Assembly: GCA_022225965.2 (NCBI GenBank)
Contig: JAKJXP020000102.1
Span: 1-64,000 of the forward strand
Source: Diatrype stigma
Lineage: Eukaryota > Ascomycota > Sordariomycetes > Xylariales > Diatrypaceae
Length of the DNA stretch: 64,000 nucleotides
Direction: 5' to 3'
Shown: piece after piece, positions 1-11,987 of the stretch
Layout of the letters: the number at the start of each line of letters is the position of its first letter
Position numbering within the stretch: position 1 is the first letter of the stretch
Program-made: the position numbers and the translations under genes
The notes under the pieces: generated by a model
Database searches by the model: none
What the model was told of the DNA's origin: nothing
The model's input: the letters and a program-made list of their open reading frames with translations, nothing else

Positions 1-2
1 CG

Positions 3-33
<31 letters not shown>
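3..33. repeat. Homopolymer C tract (31 nt)
   Basis: An uninterrupted run of 31 C begins at base 3, followed by further C-rich sequence. It lies at the very start of the window, so it may be longer upstream or may mark a difficult assembly site. Confidence 0.9.
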
Positions 34-34
<1 letters not shown>

Positions 35-554
35 CCCTTCCACTTCACATGCCCCCCCAAACACTTAAACTCACCAAAACACTTTAAAACACAAAACCCA
101 AAAAAACACCGTCTTGTTTTTCTTTTTCTTCTTTCTCATCGTCGCTTTCATTGTCGTCATCCCCATCCACATCACCCCCCCCTCCCCATCCCCATCCACA
201 TCACCATCCCCCATCCCCCATCCCCATCGCCCATTCCCCAGCCCCCTCCTCCCTCCCCCCTCTCATCGTCACTCTTTTTCAAGCCCAGCCACCTTCCTAC
301 CTCAGCGTTGTTTTCCTGTCACTCGTTCCTGCCCAGCGATTTCCCTCAGCGTTGCCTTTGTTTGCTTTCCCGTCATGCAGCTCTTGCTGCATCCGACTCC
401 AGCGTTTTGATTTCATTCTCTCTTTCACTAATTTTCTAGGTTTCGGTTTCATCGGTGAGGGCGCTCTCCCTCTCTAGGTGAGTATGACCCAGCCGCAGCG
501 ATTCTTTCTTTTTTGGTAGTGACTGGGCTTACAATGTTGTTGAGCCCCTCACTC

Positions 555-600
555 CTTCCCCCTTCCCCCTTCCCCCTTCCCCCTTCCCCCTTCCCCCTCC
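555..600. repeat. CCCCTTC-type microsatellite
   Basis: Six or so consecutive copies of a 7-nt unit CCCCTTC, purely pyrimidine on the plus strand. No coding frame is associated with it. Confidence 0.85.
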
Positions 601-744
601 CCTTTTCTTACTTGCACCTACTATTTATCTACTTATTTATTTACTATATGTTTGGCCATATGGGTGGCGAAAACGGACTCTACAACCTCCCCGCGGTGTC
701 ACCCGGAACAGACCATGCACTTCGGCTGTACCAATGTAGAGACG

Positions 745-838
745 TGGCCTCTAGTGAGGTCATCTCAAGTGAGATCATCTCGAGTGAGATCCTTGGCCTC
801 TAGTGAGGTTATCTCAAGTGAGATCATCTCGAGTGAGA
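745..838. repeat. 49-bp tandem duplication rich in AGTGAG motifs
   Basis: Two copies of a 45-nt block (745-789 and 794-838) differ at one position (C/T). Each block has internal near-repeats of CTCRAGTGAGATC. It runs directly into the 12-bp array that follows. Confidence 0.85.
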
Positions 839-909
839 CTAGATAGTTCTCTAGATAGTTCTCTAGATAGTTCTCTAGATAGTTCTCTAGCATAGTCCTC
901 TAGATAGTA
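839..909. repeat. 12-bp tandem array CTAGATAGTTCT
   Basis: Four perfect consecutive copies of CTAGATAGTTCT are followed by one degenerate copy and a final partial copy. No open frame is conserved across it. Confidence 0.85.
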
Positions 910-3900
910 ATACTAATTTTGGCAACAATGCCTCCATCACCAACTCTTGTGTCTTTCTGTAGCTTGACCGTTCTCGTGCCTTGCCATTTACCACATCATG
1001 TCTCTAGTAATTTCACTATCTATTTGACAACACAAGTAGACCATGATATGAGGCTTGCATCGTCACTCCAATCATTCAGACCGTAAGTGAGCAACTCCAT
1101 CTGCTACGTAGTAAAACCTCAATTCTCAAGTTTGCTGTCTTTGAAGAGCATATGCGACGATGTCAAATCTACCTGCTTTATTTCAATGCAGATCCAAGAA
1201 AGCATTGCTTCATTACTGATACTCCTTGTATGTTGATATTTGAATGTATCGTCAAGTTGGGGATGAGCCGAGTCCAAACCAGATAGAGCGGGAACCCATT
1301 GATTGCCCCCCCCTTTGGTCCAACACACTGTGGTATCCTCTGAGACGGTGATCTATCACCGATTCTTCTCAGTTGGACCTTCTTCGAGTATCATCTGGAG
1401 GTCATCATTGTACTGCTCTACACAGCTGTCATAAGGTGAGAGTGTGCCAATTACTGGCCCAAGATTCATCAAGTAATGCTTTGCCATGCTCAAATACCAA
1501 GCAAGAGGTCGACTAATGCTCAATCACCGTGGATAGTGCCCCGTGGACGTCCCGTCTACAAATATGAGGGCCTTCTCGGCAAGTAGCGAGATTCATCCCC
1601 CCGACACCCCCAGTGAGGGAAGCCACGAACGATCCACGGGAACAGGTAGGATGTCGTCATAGATATTTAGATGGAATCCCTCTCTCAGTGACGACGACGG
1701 CGAAATCAATAGACTTCAGTAGTAAAACCCCTCAGAACAACAGCAGAAATCAGACTCATGTTATAGAGTTCTCAACCTTAAGTTTATCCATCCGGATAAT
1801 CGTCCGTACCTAGGAAACATGTGCCAAATATAACTACACCTGAGCGTGAACACCGACAAAGAGACTATACTGGCGAGGCATGTACATACTCCCGACTATC
1901 CAACTGCCGTTCCTCGTCGATTCGTCAACCACACGCCATGTATATCACCATCACTTAATACCCCCGCCAATCCACAAGCCGGAGCTCCTAACATTTCAGA
2001 ATTGGTGATAGAGGGCTAGGATGCACTAGTATTGGACACAGTGACCTCTGCCATACAGGGATGGCTCAGTCTCCAGGGGTAAAAGGGGAAAAGGCAAGCC
2101 CCACATGCTAATGGTGCGATGGGTGTGTAGGTACAGGGGCGTGCGTCGTATAGCATTGAGATGCCAAGGCGAAAGGCTGAATGTAGAGAAAGGTAAATTG
2201 GCAGATAGCTGATGTGGACACACAGACACAATACCGTTCAAACTCAGATCGCGACTGCGGTAGCGTTTCGAGCGTCGCCCTGGGGCGGACTTCAACCTGT
2301 ATACTTGTACACTAACGTCGCAAAATGAACCGATTGCGCCTACCAAGGCACCGAGGAAGACGTCAACACCGCCGAGTCCCACTGCTATGATGTTGGCGAG
2401 CCGGCACATTGGTGCGACGAGAAGTCGAGAGCTTTCACCCTCATCGGTCGGGCGGGGAGTGTTCTTCGTTCGGACGATGTGCATGTGGATGGAGGAAGGC
2501 AACATGCGTCCCCATAGCTGGGACCAAAGCGCTCGTTCTTCGGACTTCGACAATACCGTCCTGTGGATTAGCAGCACCCATGGAATGTCTCCCATCGTAA
2601 GCAGGCATTGCCTTCAAAACGACTAACCAATATTCTCCGAAGCGTATCGCCAGGACCAAGAGAGTATGCTAACAGGAGAGTTCCGGAACATTTGACTGTT
2701 AGTATGTCACAGCCAAAGAGCTTAACTTAAGGTGCTTGGGTACGATGGTGTTTGGGATTATAGCTTTCATAGAGGATCAAGGTGGCAAGGCCCGCCTCCA
2801 GCATAGCATTCTCCTTGCCAGCTAAGATGACTAAGCGTGCTATGTGTCCCCCCGCTGCCGTGACATCTGGTTGATGCTCATGTCCGACTGGATGGCTAAC
2901 TTGGCAGTATATGCTTAAGGCATAGCCAGTTGTGGACGGCGTAAAGGTGACCTAGACGAGTCTACCTGAGGATGAAACCTGTCACCGTGGTATAGGACAT
3001 CTGAGAACGGATGGTGTTTGATGCCAAGAAATCGAGGTACGGATCGACGTACCCTGCCTCTGATACATACTACAACTGAGTAGATATTATCTAGTTGGAG
3101 GGGCCTTCGAAGTATCCATCGTCGGTGTATCTAGGTTATTGATATGGCCATTCATATGAAGAGCTTGGTTCGATTCTTAGTTCAGGTTGCCTTTTGGGTT
3201 TCTCCGAACAGTTTATACTTGGTCTTGCGTAGGGAGATGCTACTGTGGACATGAGGGTATTGGAGATATAAGTCTCAACGTGGACGCATATATGCGATCA
3301 AGCGGAATGGAAACTGGAAGCGATTAAGGGGCTTTGAGACGCCGGGATTGTCAAAATCATGTTAGTTCTTGACTGGAATCCAAGACAGGGGTATCTAGCT
3401 AGACTTCAGCCGCAGTTGTCGAAGGAAAGTAATTCTCGACATGCACAACAATATTAGCATTATTCGCAAATTCCTACCGATCTAGGAGCTTACTTGCTGA
3501 CCTTAAGCTTTAGGCCTACGATGGGAACCATTGTCGCTAGTCCAATACCATATTGAGAGAAGGTTGGAGTAAGGATAGTTACATCCGAGCCTTCTTCATC
3601 TAAGACGCTTGCTCCATAACTACCTGGGCACCCAAAATATCGATCGAGCATAAACTAGTAGCTTGTGTTCCCTAGGCCTCCTGCGGAGGATGCGGCATTT
3701 ATCCCCTTTCTTCCATGGGCTGGCTGTGGATATCACATTAGACAAGGGTTCGTGTGGATGATGCTGGGCGGCTCTGAGATCTCTGGATTTTCAGGGGGTC
3801 GGTCTAGCGGCTTATCTGCAACCATGGAATCCCAAAGCCCCGGCCTAATATATATTCACGCTCAATGACACTCCGTCTCGTACCCAACAGGTCACTCGAA

Positions 3901-4012
3901 TGTACGTGGCGTCCGCTGTAAAGGATAGACATCATAAATATTCGCGAAAACTTGCTATCTAGCCCATCTTAGGAAATCCAGAACCACTTTACAGCATACC
4001 ACCAGTGCCGTC

Positions 4013-4865
4013 CTAACTAGCCCGATCCGCATTGACTACACCCTTGTGCTTTACATCCATGTGCTTCTTGCGGTTGTCCTTTCTCGTGAAGTCTTTGCCA
4101 CAGATTTTGCAAATGAATTTCTCGGTATCGTACCCATGCTCCCTTGCCCACTTCTGATGGGAGCTTAAAACATGTCGGTCCATGTCGCGCTTCTCGGCTT
4201 TTCGTTCTGTGCAACCGAAGTACGGACACTTCCTTGGTCTTTTATGTGTGTTGATGTGCTTGCTGCAGGGTGGCCAGATTAGCAGAGCCCATACCATCAC
4301 TGGCTGTGTTGTCTTACTTCATCTCGGTGTCCCTACGGTACGACTTTCCACAACCTCGCCATGTACAACAAAGCCTTCCGTCCAACCCTGACCTAACCTC
4401 AGGAAGTTGCTCCTCGCTATCGCCCTCTAGGACCTGTGTCTGCGGCATCGTGCTGGATCCAGGTTCTTGAAGGGGGGTGTATCCGTAATGTTGGGCGGAT
4501 ACTACCTGTGGATCGGATATAGTTTGTCCAGATGCACCCCAGGAAAAATCGCCTGTAGCATCCAAACGTCCCATATCGTGTCTGCTCTATTGAGCTGCGA
4601 CTCCACCACCGGAATTTAGCGTCTCAAAGGTTGGAGTTGGGTTTGGAAGCAGTGGTTGCGTAGTGGCTTCCATGATAGGGGTATATATATTTAGAGGGTC
4701 GACTGCTTCGTAACTGAATCTGTCGCCGAAAATATCGTTTCCCGCCTGAAATGCCATTGGATCGGGCTCGAAGTACTTGTTGATATCGACACCAAAACCA
4801 CCACCGCCCATGGTTAGGTATAATTCATCCTCCTCTTCCTCTTCACTCTGCACCCACTCCGACAT
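4013..4865 (-). CDS. C2H2 zinc-finger protein, frame interrupted by TAG
   Basis: A two-exon gene on the minus strand: exon 1 4865-4318, exon 2 4262-4013, with a 55-nt intron (GTAAGA, CTAAT branch, CAG). Spliced, it encodes 265 codons. Three zinc fingers of the form C-x4-C-x12-H-x3-H, C-x4-C-x12-H-x4-H and C-x2-C-x12-H-x4-H fill the C-terminal part; the first finger spans the intron, which confirms the splice. The N-terminal half is acidic (a run of Glu/Asp near residue 10) and Pro/Thr/Gln-rich, as in fungal transcription factors. Codon 93 (4587-4589) is TAG in the same frame as the fingers. Translation from the Met at 4574 would give an intact 168-aa three-finger protein; otherwise the gene is broken, or the TAG is the end of an unrecognised intron. 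The finger domain is certain, the start is not. Role as DNA-binding regulator is inferred. Confidence 0.65.
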
Positions 4866-5908
4866 TGTTCAAGACCTTAGTTGAATGCCGCGTATACAAT
4901 GGTCTTAAAAAGGGTTTATACTGTATAATATCACGACCTCGACGACCACTTCACAGCACCCGAGCCCTATTTGTAGTAGAGGTACGTCGGAACAAAGCAG
5001 TCGCAGAAAGCCGAAGAACGCTCTATCCGGAAACTCTGCAAACGCTTTTGAGGAGACTCAGACCCCCCATCGCCCTGAAGTTAATCTTGTCTGGTTCATT
5101 CGCAAACGCGAGAACGTCCTATGACAATACACAAGTCCACGGGAATGATCGTTGTCGACATGAAACCCACCAGCGAGTGATTGCGCATTTGCGTGGCTGT
5201 GATGTTGCTCGTCGGGACCAACACCATTTTGGCAAGGCTGACTTGTCGGACCAAAGATGGTCGTGGGCCTCCGGCATGTATAGTCGTGGGCCTCCAACAT
5301 TTCTGCAGAAGGCCCCCTAGATGCCCGCGCACTGGTGGGCCTGCTGCAGTCTGCGCCAAGGTTATGCAGAAGGCCCACCTCCAATGGTTCCCAACCGAGA
5401 TCATAGCCACTACAAGATCTGTGGGAGTCTGCTTATGTAGACCGAAAGTTACTCTTAAGTTCTATCAGGCAACAAGAGGAGGTCGGCCAGGATCATAACC
5501 CTAATCCCACGCTGTTGTGCGAGAAAAGCTATAACACCTATGGTTAGCCATGCTTTCGCCGAGACAACGATGATTGGTGCCTGGTTTATGTGCCTCACGA
5601 ATGTCGGAGGCCCATTACCGTATGTTGTCATCAACAAAGCCGGATTCCATCGAGATTGTGTTCAAACCAGTGTTTGGTAGTTGGTGTAGTGAGTATGTCT
5701 GCTTGGAGTATAATAAGTGCTCGATGCTGTCGATCCCCATTCATAATACGGTCCGAACTAATAGGTAAGCAGAGGGCTCTGGCTATACGCCCCATCAGTA
5801 CCTCCCTCAGTACCTCCCATCACTACCTTAGTCACTACCTTAGTCAGGCTCGATTCGTGATACCGCCGGGGTAGATTCTGCTTTCTGTTCGAAGTAGCCA
5901 CGTTCACG
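4866..5908. promoter_or_regulatory. Divergent intergenic region
   Basis: About 1 kb between the starts of the zinc-finger gene (-) and the deaminase-like gene (+), so it should hold both promoters. Short repeats of GTGGGCCTCC and its complement occur at 5268-5390. No defined binding site can be named. Confidence 0.4.
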
Positions 5909-7645
5909 ATGGCCACCGCTGCGCAGAGGCTTCCTAGGCCTCGCAAGCTAGCGGGCAATACCAATTCCCCACCACCCAAAGGGAACTATGCAAAACTGAT
6001 TCGTCGTTTCTATGAGTCCCTCACTCTGCTAAACATCTTAGGCCAGGCAAGGGGCCTGCGCGACGTAAATCCTGGGCGAGCCTATACGTCGGAAGAAAGA
6101 CGCAGACGACTGCTTCGCAATCTGTCTTACCTATGCGACTACAACAAGGGTGGAGATACCACTACTGCTATTGCCTTGGAGGAGCAATGCGATCGCTTTT
6201 CTTTTTGGGTGGCTTCTAATAGCAATGATGCGAACTCAATGACAGAGTTCCTCCAAAGGACTTTGGCAGAGATCAAGATAATCATCCATCTACCCTCTGA
6301 CCAACGAGTCCTTTCGGAAAGCGCATTCACCCAGACCTGCATTCGGTTTGCGCAGCTTAGGGTGCGCAAAGAAATCAAATGGCTAACGAAAGAGATTCGG
6401 AATTGCGAAAGATATCTCGACCTGAACCCCAATTCTGATGGTGAGTCTTCGTGATCACAATATGTTAGTCTACTTGTTAGTATGCTTACCTACTTGAATA
6501 TACAGATGTCGCGCTCCGGAGTTGGCTAAGACAGTTTCTTGAAGGAGACTACCTTGACGTATGCTTGCTGGCATACAATCAAAGAAAGGCACCGGAGATG
6601 AAATATATGAAGACGAGGATCGTCAAGGCTCACGAGTTGCAAACATCCTCCCAGATGCCTGCCCGCTTTGATCTTGTCAGGCATTTCATCGGACGCCTAG
6701 CCCATCATGTCCGCGCTCCTCAGCAGGTTGTCGAGGACCTGTCCCATCTAGACAGATTTCTTACTGCATACGACGTGCGTCACATCCCCAGAGGAGACGA
6801 CATAGCGCCACCGAACGCCGGTGCTCCCACCCACTTATATGAGATCCTGGGTCGAATGTTCCCCCGGGGTAGTGCCCGTCTGCGGGAGTATGAGGAAAAC
6901 CTGCCTATGATCAACCATAGATTGAGCTTGCAGCAGCAATTCGACGAGCAGCACAGCAGCATCAAGCCAGTTGTACATGCCGAGATTCGGGTGTTGGAGT
7001 ATTTCTATGAGAAACGTCTTGAATTCGCAGACCAAGATCGCTTCATCGGGTGCAGCAAACCCGCCTGCTTTTGCTGTCAGCTATACTTTCAGCACCACCC
7101 TCTACGATGCGTCAGGCCAGACGGGCACTACAAGGTATGGCTGAACTGGGGGCCGCCGGCGCTTCAGGGGGGCACCAGAGACCCACGGTACATTCATCAG
7201 AGGGACATCTTGAACAAGATGAACATAACGATTCGGCTAGAGGCTCTGGAGCAGCTCGATAGAAAGGCGGGCCCTTTGAACATACACCCCGACTCTCACA
7301 CGGGCATCACGCCCACAGAGGCGTCTGGACACTCGAACGTTGCCCGGCTCGCATCGGCGGAAACCGAGTTCGCGGCCCTGAGGATCGGTAAGTAGGACCC
7401 GGAGAGCCACGGAGTGCATACGCAGGGTGGATGCTGACGGAGGAGGGCAATAAGAATCTCCCGATCCGAGCACGAGCGAAAACGAAGACAACCGGTCTAC
7501 CTCCCCCGAGTTCTCTAGCTTGTCGTCCGTCCGAGCGGATGGCTTCTCCTCCCCGCCCAGCGAAGCACCATCCGAAGGTGGAGATGAGATCGCCGGCTCG
7601 GATGACGAGTCCGACGCGGAAGGCGGTGGTGCTGCCCTCGGCTGA
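5909..7645 (+). CDS. OTT_1508-like deaminase domain protein
   Basis: Three exons (5909-6440, 6506-7387, 7455-7645) give 534 aa. Introns use GTGAGT...TACAG and GTAAGT...AAG; the second has a CTGAC branch site. The zinc-dependent deaminase signature is seen as His335-Ala-Glu337 in VHAEIRVLEYFYEK and, about 25 residues later, Cys360 and P-A-Cys365-x2-Cys368, matching the H-x-E / P-x-C-x2-C pattern of the cytidine-deaminase fold. This arrangement resembles the OTT_1508 deaminase family, which is widespread and multi-copy in fungi and was placed by comparative genomics among deaminases thought to derive from bacterial toxin or effector systems. The substrate is not known. The N-terminal 330 residues are helical-looking and charged; the C-terminal about 65 residues are Ser/Asp/Glu-rich and probably disordered. 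All catalytic residues are present and I see no break. If the second intron is not spliced the protein ends three codons later at 7395, losing only the acidic tail. Confidence 0.75.
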
Positions 7646-9481
7646 ATCTGGACATCCCCCAGGGAGACATCGGGAAGGCTTGCTGCATCCAATAAACCCT
7701 TGCTCAGGTACGATTCGATCTTAAAGGCTGTTTTGCGATGAGCCGTCGTTTCATTTATTCCTTATCTTAATCCGTCAATATCGTTTATCGGGGAAGTTGC
7801 GCAAACACCGGGGAAGAGCGAGGTACTTGAGCAACGGTTTATTGGATGCAGCAAGTCTCCCAAAGGGAGCTAGCTAGCTATCTGCTCGTTAAAGTCCTGC
7901 TCCGAAGTTGATGGATAGGCGGATTTCCTAGTTGGTTACTTTTGGTGGGGGTTGGCTATGGATTTATAGGCGTTCACGATTCACGATTCACGATTCATGA
8001 TGTATGATTATGGTTACCAACCTGATTATCATGCAAATCTTGCGATGAAGCTTCACCTGCAGAGACACTGCTGTTGTCGCGGCCGCAAGCTTGTGAATGG
8101 GGTTGGAGCATGATATCGTATGCCATTGCAAGTCCCCCACTAGGGTTAATGCAGTCGGTCCTGCAAAAACCTCCGGTTCCTAGCTATGACTGCGTACTAT
8201 TGGTTGCTACCCCCTATTTGGTGCCCGACTTCGCTGTATGGCTTTCATACTGATGTAACATCGCTGGTACCTTCTAGTAGCTACAGCTTGTACAAGTACC
8301 AAATAAGGACCGTGCTTTGAAGCGAGGGATTAGGGGGGCCAAAAGGGGTACCTAAGTAGTCACTCCTGCTTCAACACATGTATACCTACATGGTCTAGTA
8401 CCCAGTTCACAGAAGGATTTCGTTGCAGGTAATTTCCCCTGATAGTTTATGAGATAGAGCATATCGAAGTCGAGGGCGCACGACAACGGGTCGGCTGGGA
8501 GGCCGCAAGCAGTCAACGACACCGTGGTAAACTTGCTGTTGTGATTTGAAGTTGAGTTTTCCGTCCCGGCAGGGTTCCAGAGATCCTTTGCTAGCGGGTA
8601 AGATGGTACCCGATTTCGGGACCGCGTCCGATAATATCCGCCCAGTTGGTGGCTGCGAATGTCAGGAAGTTGTTAGAGGCCAGGCGTTTCTCTAAACGTC
8701 TCTTTGGATGTTCCCTGGCTCTATTGATATAGCCTCTGCTAGCAGTTCTAGAGTTAAACCTGCTCGGATATCTGATGAACCGTATTCAAGGTGTTAATGT
8801 GCTGATCCTGTAGGGAGGGAAACGAAACTGCGATATCACGAATCTAAAGGGGGGTCTGTTGCCCGCCACAGTATGACTCTAAGCTTTGTCAGCCAAGCCA
8901 CTATTACCCAGGCGCCCGAATCAACGACCTATCATACCATATGGATGCCGGGTATGACCATCGAATATATACAGGCAAGGAGTAGGGATAGGGGTGAAAA
9001 GATACTGTGCCACATGATCACATAGCCCAGAGTAGATAGTACATTTGTCACATGTAGACTACTAGGCCGTGCATTGTCATGGACATATTTCGTTCTCTTG
9101 CAGGGTATCGTAATCGGTCAGATGATGGTATTCGAACAGACCGGAGAAGTAAAATCGCGTGAGGCGGTATGGAAGGTTAGAGTCATGATTTGGTTAGTCA
9201 TAGTGTGTAAGGTCGAACTGGATCACGGCTCTGGTGCTCTCGAGATCAAAATATGCAGGGGTTAGTTCAAATCAAGCTGATTTGATCGGCTGCCTTTAGA
9301 GTCAGTAAATTGATCATCGTGTGGACAAGTCATGGGGTTCAAAACAAATAGAAAGACTCTTTCTTTATGGTACAATTCAGTGTGCGGTATCTGATACACT
9401 CTATGACCTCAGTTATTTTTTTGATCACCATCAAAAACCGCCTCTATACGCCCCGCCGCCCTCCATTAGCTTCCCACTCCT
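7646..9481. other. Intergenic region, nothing recognised
   Basis: No open frame with codon bias or splice context stands out. A short (TTCACGA)n-like run lies at 7973-7998. GCGGCCGC followed directly by AAGCTT lies at about 8079-8092. Otherwise nothing seen. Confidence 0.5.
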
Positions 9482-11241
9482 TTACATGTTTCGGCTCATG
9501 TCGGCCCGGATTCTCGAGTAGTCGAAGAGGCCCTCGATACTGCCGACAGCGCTAACGGCGACATCCTGGTCCCACAGTTTCCGGTTCGCAAAGTCCATAA
9601 CCTCCTTTTCGGTGATGCGGTCGATATCGCGCTCGATCTCGGCCGGGTTCAACCGCCGGCCGGTGGTGACGAGCTGACGGCCAATATCCTCAGCGACGGC
9701 AGACGTGCTGTCCAGAGACAGAAGGACGGACGCCTTCAGCTGGGCCTTGGCACGCTCGACCTCGGACTCGGTGACATTAGATGATAGACGGGACCACTCT
9801 CGAAGGGCGAAGTGGACGAGATCATCGATACGGGTGAGCTGATCAGTGAGCAGGTAGATACCCCATAGACTTTGAATAGTTAGCATTAGTACAGATGATA
9901 TGAAGCATGTTAATGGAACCTACCCAGTGTCGCTGTAGCTGGTGGAGAAACTCATGAAGCTGTTGGCAAGGTCGTTCTGGTGAACAAAGCTGCTCAATTT
10001 GCTACCCTGGTGGGGAGCGCTACCCATAGCCTTGTCGTAGTTGCCGACAATAGCCTGAGTGACCAGAGCAGTGTAATAGTCGTCGTCACTCCAGCTCACA
10101 CCTTCAACGGCAATGGCGATGTGAGCAGCCGGGATGGTGTCGTCTCGTACCCGAACCTCAGAGCCAATGAAGTTAGGCTTCTTCTTAGACAGGAGATACG
10201 CGGAGTTTTGCGGTGACGTAGTAGGGAGCTTGGAGAAGTTCTTCTCGGCCAATTCAACGAGCTTTTCGTGGGGGATACCGCCAGCTCCAACGAGAATCAT
10301 GCGGTCGGCTGTGTAGTTGTTCTTGATGTAGCCGGTCAGCTCGGTTCGGGTGATGTCGCGGATGTTCTCCCGGGGACCGAGAATGGTGCGGCCCAGGGGC
10401 TGGTGTTGGTAGGCAGTGGCGTGCAGATGGTCGAAGACAACCTCATCCAGCTGCTTCTCGACCTCCTCGGATTCCCGGAGGATAACGTCACGCTCCCGTT
10501 CGATGGCATGAGAGTCGAGCTTGGAGTTCTGGAGGATATCGGCAAGGATATCGACGCATTGGGGGATATCGGAGTTGAACGCCCTCGAGAAATAGACGGT
10601 GTTCTCACGCTATGGCAGTGTTAGCTTAGGACCCTTCGTCCCCTTGCCTGATCTGTCTGCTTAACAGGACGGGTACTTGATGGGCTAGGTGAACGTACCG
10701 ACGTGTAGGCATTGAGGTGACCACCCATGTTCTCGATCTCGAGCTCTAGCTGCTGCTGGGTTCTTCTTTGGGTGCCCTAGATATTCCGTCAGTCGGATAT
10801 GCTATGGTACAGCCTGTGACGTAAAAGCATGTCGTAAGTACCTTGAAGGCGAGATGCTCGAGGAAATGTGCGGTTCCATTGGTCTCATCCGTCTCGGCCC
10901 TCGAACCGGCGTCGATCCATACTCCCACTGTCGAAGTTTGAGCCCAAGGCGAATATTCGGTTGCGACCTGTTCAGCGGGGCGTTAGACTGGGGGAAGTTC
11001 GGAGGAACGCTTCTGAAGCCAGACCCCACGAGAGGGACCCCGTGAAGTCAATTGACTTGGCCTCGGAATCCAAAGAGGGGCATACCGTTAAGCCATTCTT
11101 CAATGTGGTGGTCTGTGTCTTGGCGCCGAGGGGAGTTGTGACGGGCGAAGCAAAACCTCTCTTTAATGACCGAAGAGCCGAGGGAGCAGCACGACTGCGC
11201 ACGCCCTGGGCGAGGTTCAATGCGAGTCGCCGGGACGCCAT
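9482..11241 (-). CDS. MAS1: Mitochondrial processing peptidase beta subunit
   Basis: Five exons (11241-11086, 10967-10842, 10776-10699, 10609-9924, 9869-9482) give 477 aa, the usual size of the family. The first about 35 residues are rich in Arg, Ala, Ser and Leu with no acids, a typical matrix-targeting presequence. The inverted zinc-protease motif H-x-x-E-H is present as HFLEH (His86, Glu89, His90), so this is the catalytic beta subunit and not the alpha subunit. The peptidase M16 N-terminal and C-terminal halves follow. It cleaves presequences from imported proteins in the matrix together with MPP alpha; in Neurospora the same polypeptide also serves as core protein I of complex III (known for that species, not shown here). 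The last intron ends in AAG with a GCTAAC branch site. The gene is divergent from the glycoside hydrolase, with 746 bp between starts. Confidence 0.95.
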
Positions 11242-11987
11242 TTGATACACGCTCGCGGGTAGAATCGAAGAAGGGCGGGAAAATGGAGGACGAGCACCGA
11301 CGGCGAGTGGTGGTGGAGGTGGAGGTGGTGGTAGTGGTGGTGGTGGTGGTGGTGATCGAGGTGGCTCTATCAATTAAGGCGACCTCAGTATGTGGATTTG
11401 CACGGGTAATGAGCGGTTTGATGCAAAGCGAAATCTTTGGCAGTTACCTGGTAGTAGCAAATCATTCGGTTTCCTCTCATTGGTTCTTCAGTCATTGGCC
11501 TCGATTCCAAGTGCCCGGAGTGGCTGAAAATTTGAGAATGCGCTATCAGCCACTTCAGCCGTCTACCCGAGTTCAACTGTTCAACATTGACGCAACCCGA
11601 CGCAACCTTATCCTGACAACCCGCTAAATTCCGATCGAGTCTGTGGCTAGTGAGCCCACTTGTGCCACCATCAGCTACGGCTAAGGCAAAGCCTGAATAA
11701 TCACTAAATCCATTGTGCTATTGGTCCAAGCACAGCCAGCTGTCGAAAGCTGTCAAGCAAGGTACAGGTGCTGTAAGAGGGAAGCCACACCCGCCACACC
11801 CGTATATTATGTACCTGGGCAGCTTCTTGAGCTTGGCTTCTTGTTTCCTCGACCTCATATTCGTACTTTGCACCTTGCACCTGACCATCTGCATATTCGC
11901 CGCTTTTGCTGCCTGAACGGCTCATGACATTTTCTGATACGTGATGTAAATCCAGCAATTTCATTTCGACTATCTACTTCAGCCATC
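11242..11987. promoter_or_regulatory. Divergent promoter region of MPP beta and raffinose synthase-like gene
   Basis: This gap separates two divergently transcribed genes and must contain both promoters. It carries the GGT microsatellite near the MPP beta side. ATTGG at 11479-11483 is a CCAAT-box complement; whether it is used is unknown. Confidence 0.4.
11307..11353. repeat. GGT/GGA triplet microsatellite in the MPP beta leader
   Basis: A run of GGT triplets with a few GGA and AGT lies 65-110 bp upstream of the MPP beta start codon. On the transcribed strand it reads as CCA/CCT repeats. It is probably untranslated, although the frame upstream of the ATG stays open as a proline run. Confidence 0.8.

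Larger units (their letters stand above)
1..4012. other. Left intergenic region, no convincing gene
   Basis: Repeats occupy the first 0.9 kb (listed separately). The rest has unremarkable base composition. The longest open frame, 2026-2595 on the minus strand (189 codons), has irregular codon use, no recognisable domain and no matching neighbouring exon, so I do not call it a gene. A hydrophobic glycine/valine-rich stretch in its middle could be a relic of a membrane protein, but nothing supports a function. Confidence 0.5.

Noticed and set aside
2026..2595. 189-codon open frame on the minus strand
   Set aside because: No domain, irregular codon use and no supporting exons; overlapping frames in other registers are equally long. 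Probably chance or a very old relic.
8040..8100. NotI site adjoining HindIII, with PstI and another HindIII site nearby, as in a cloning polylinker
   Set aside because: The surrounding sequence is continuous and ordinary, with no vector-like sequence recognised; likely coincidence.
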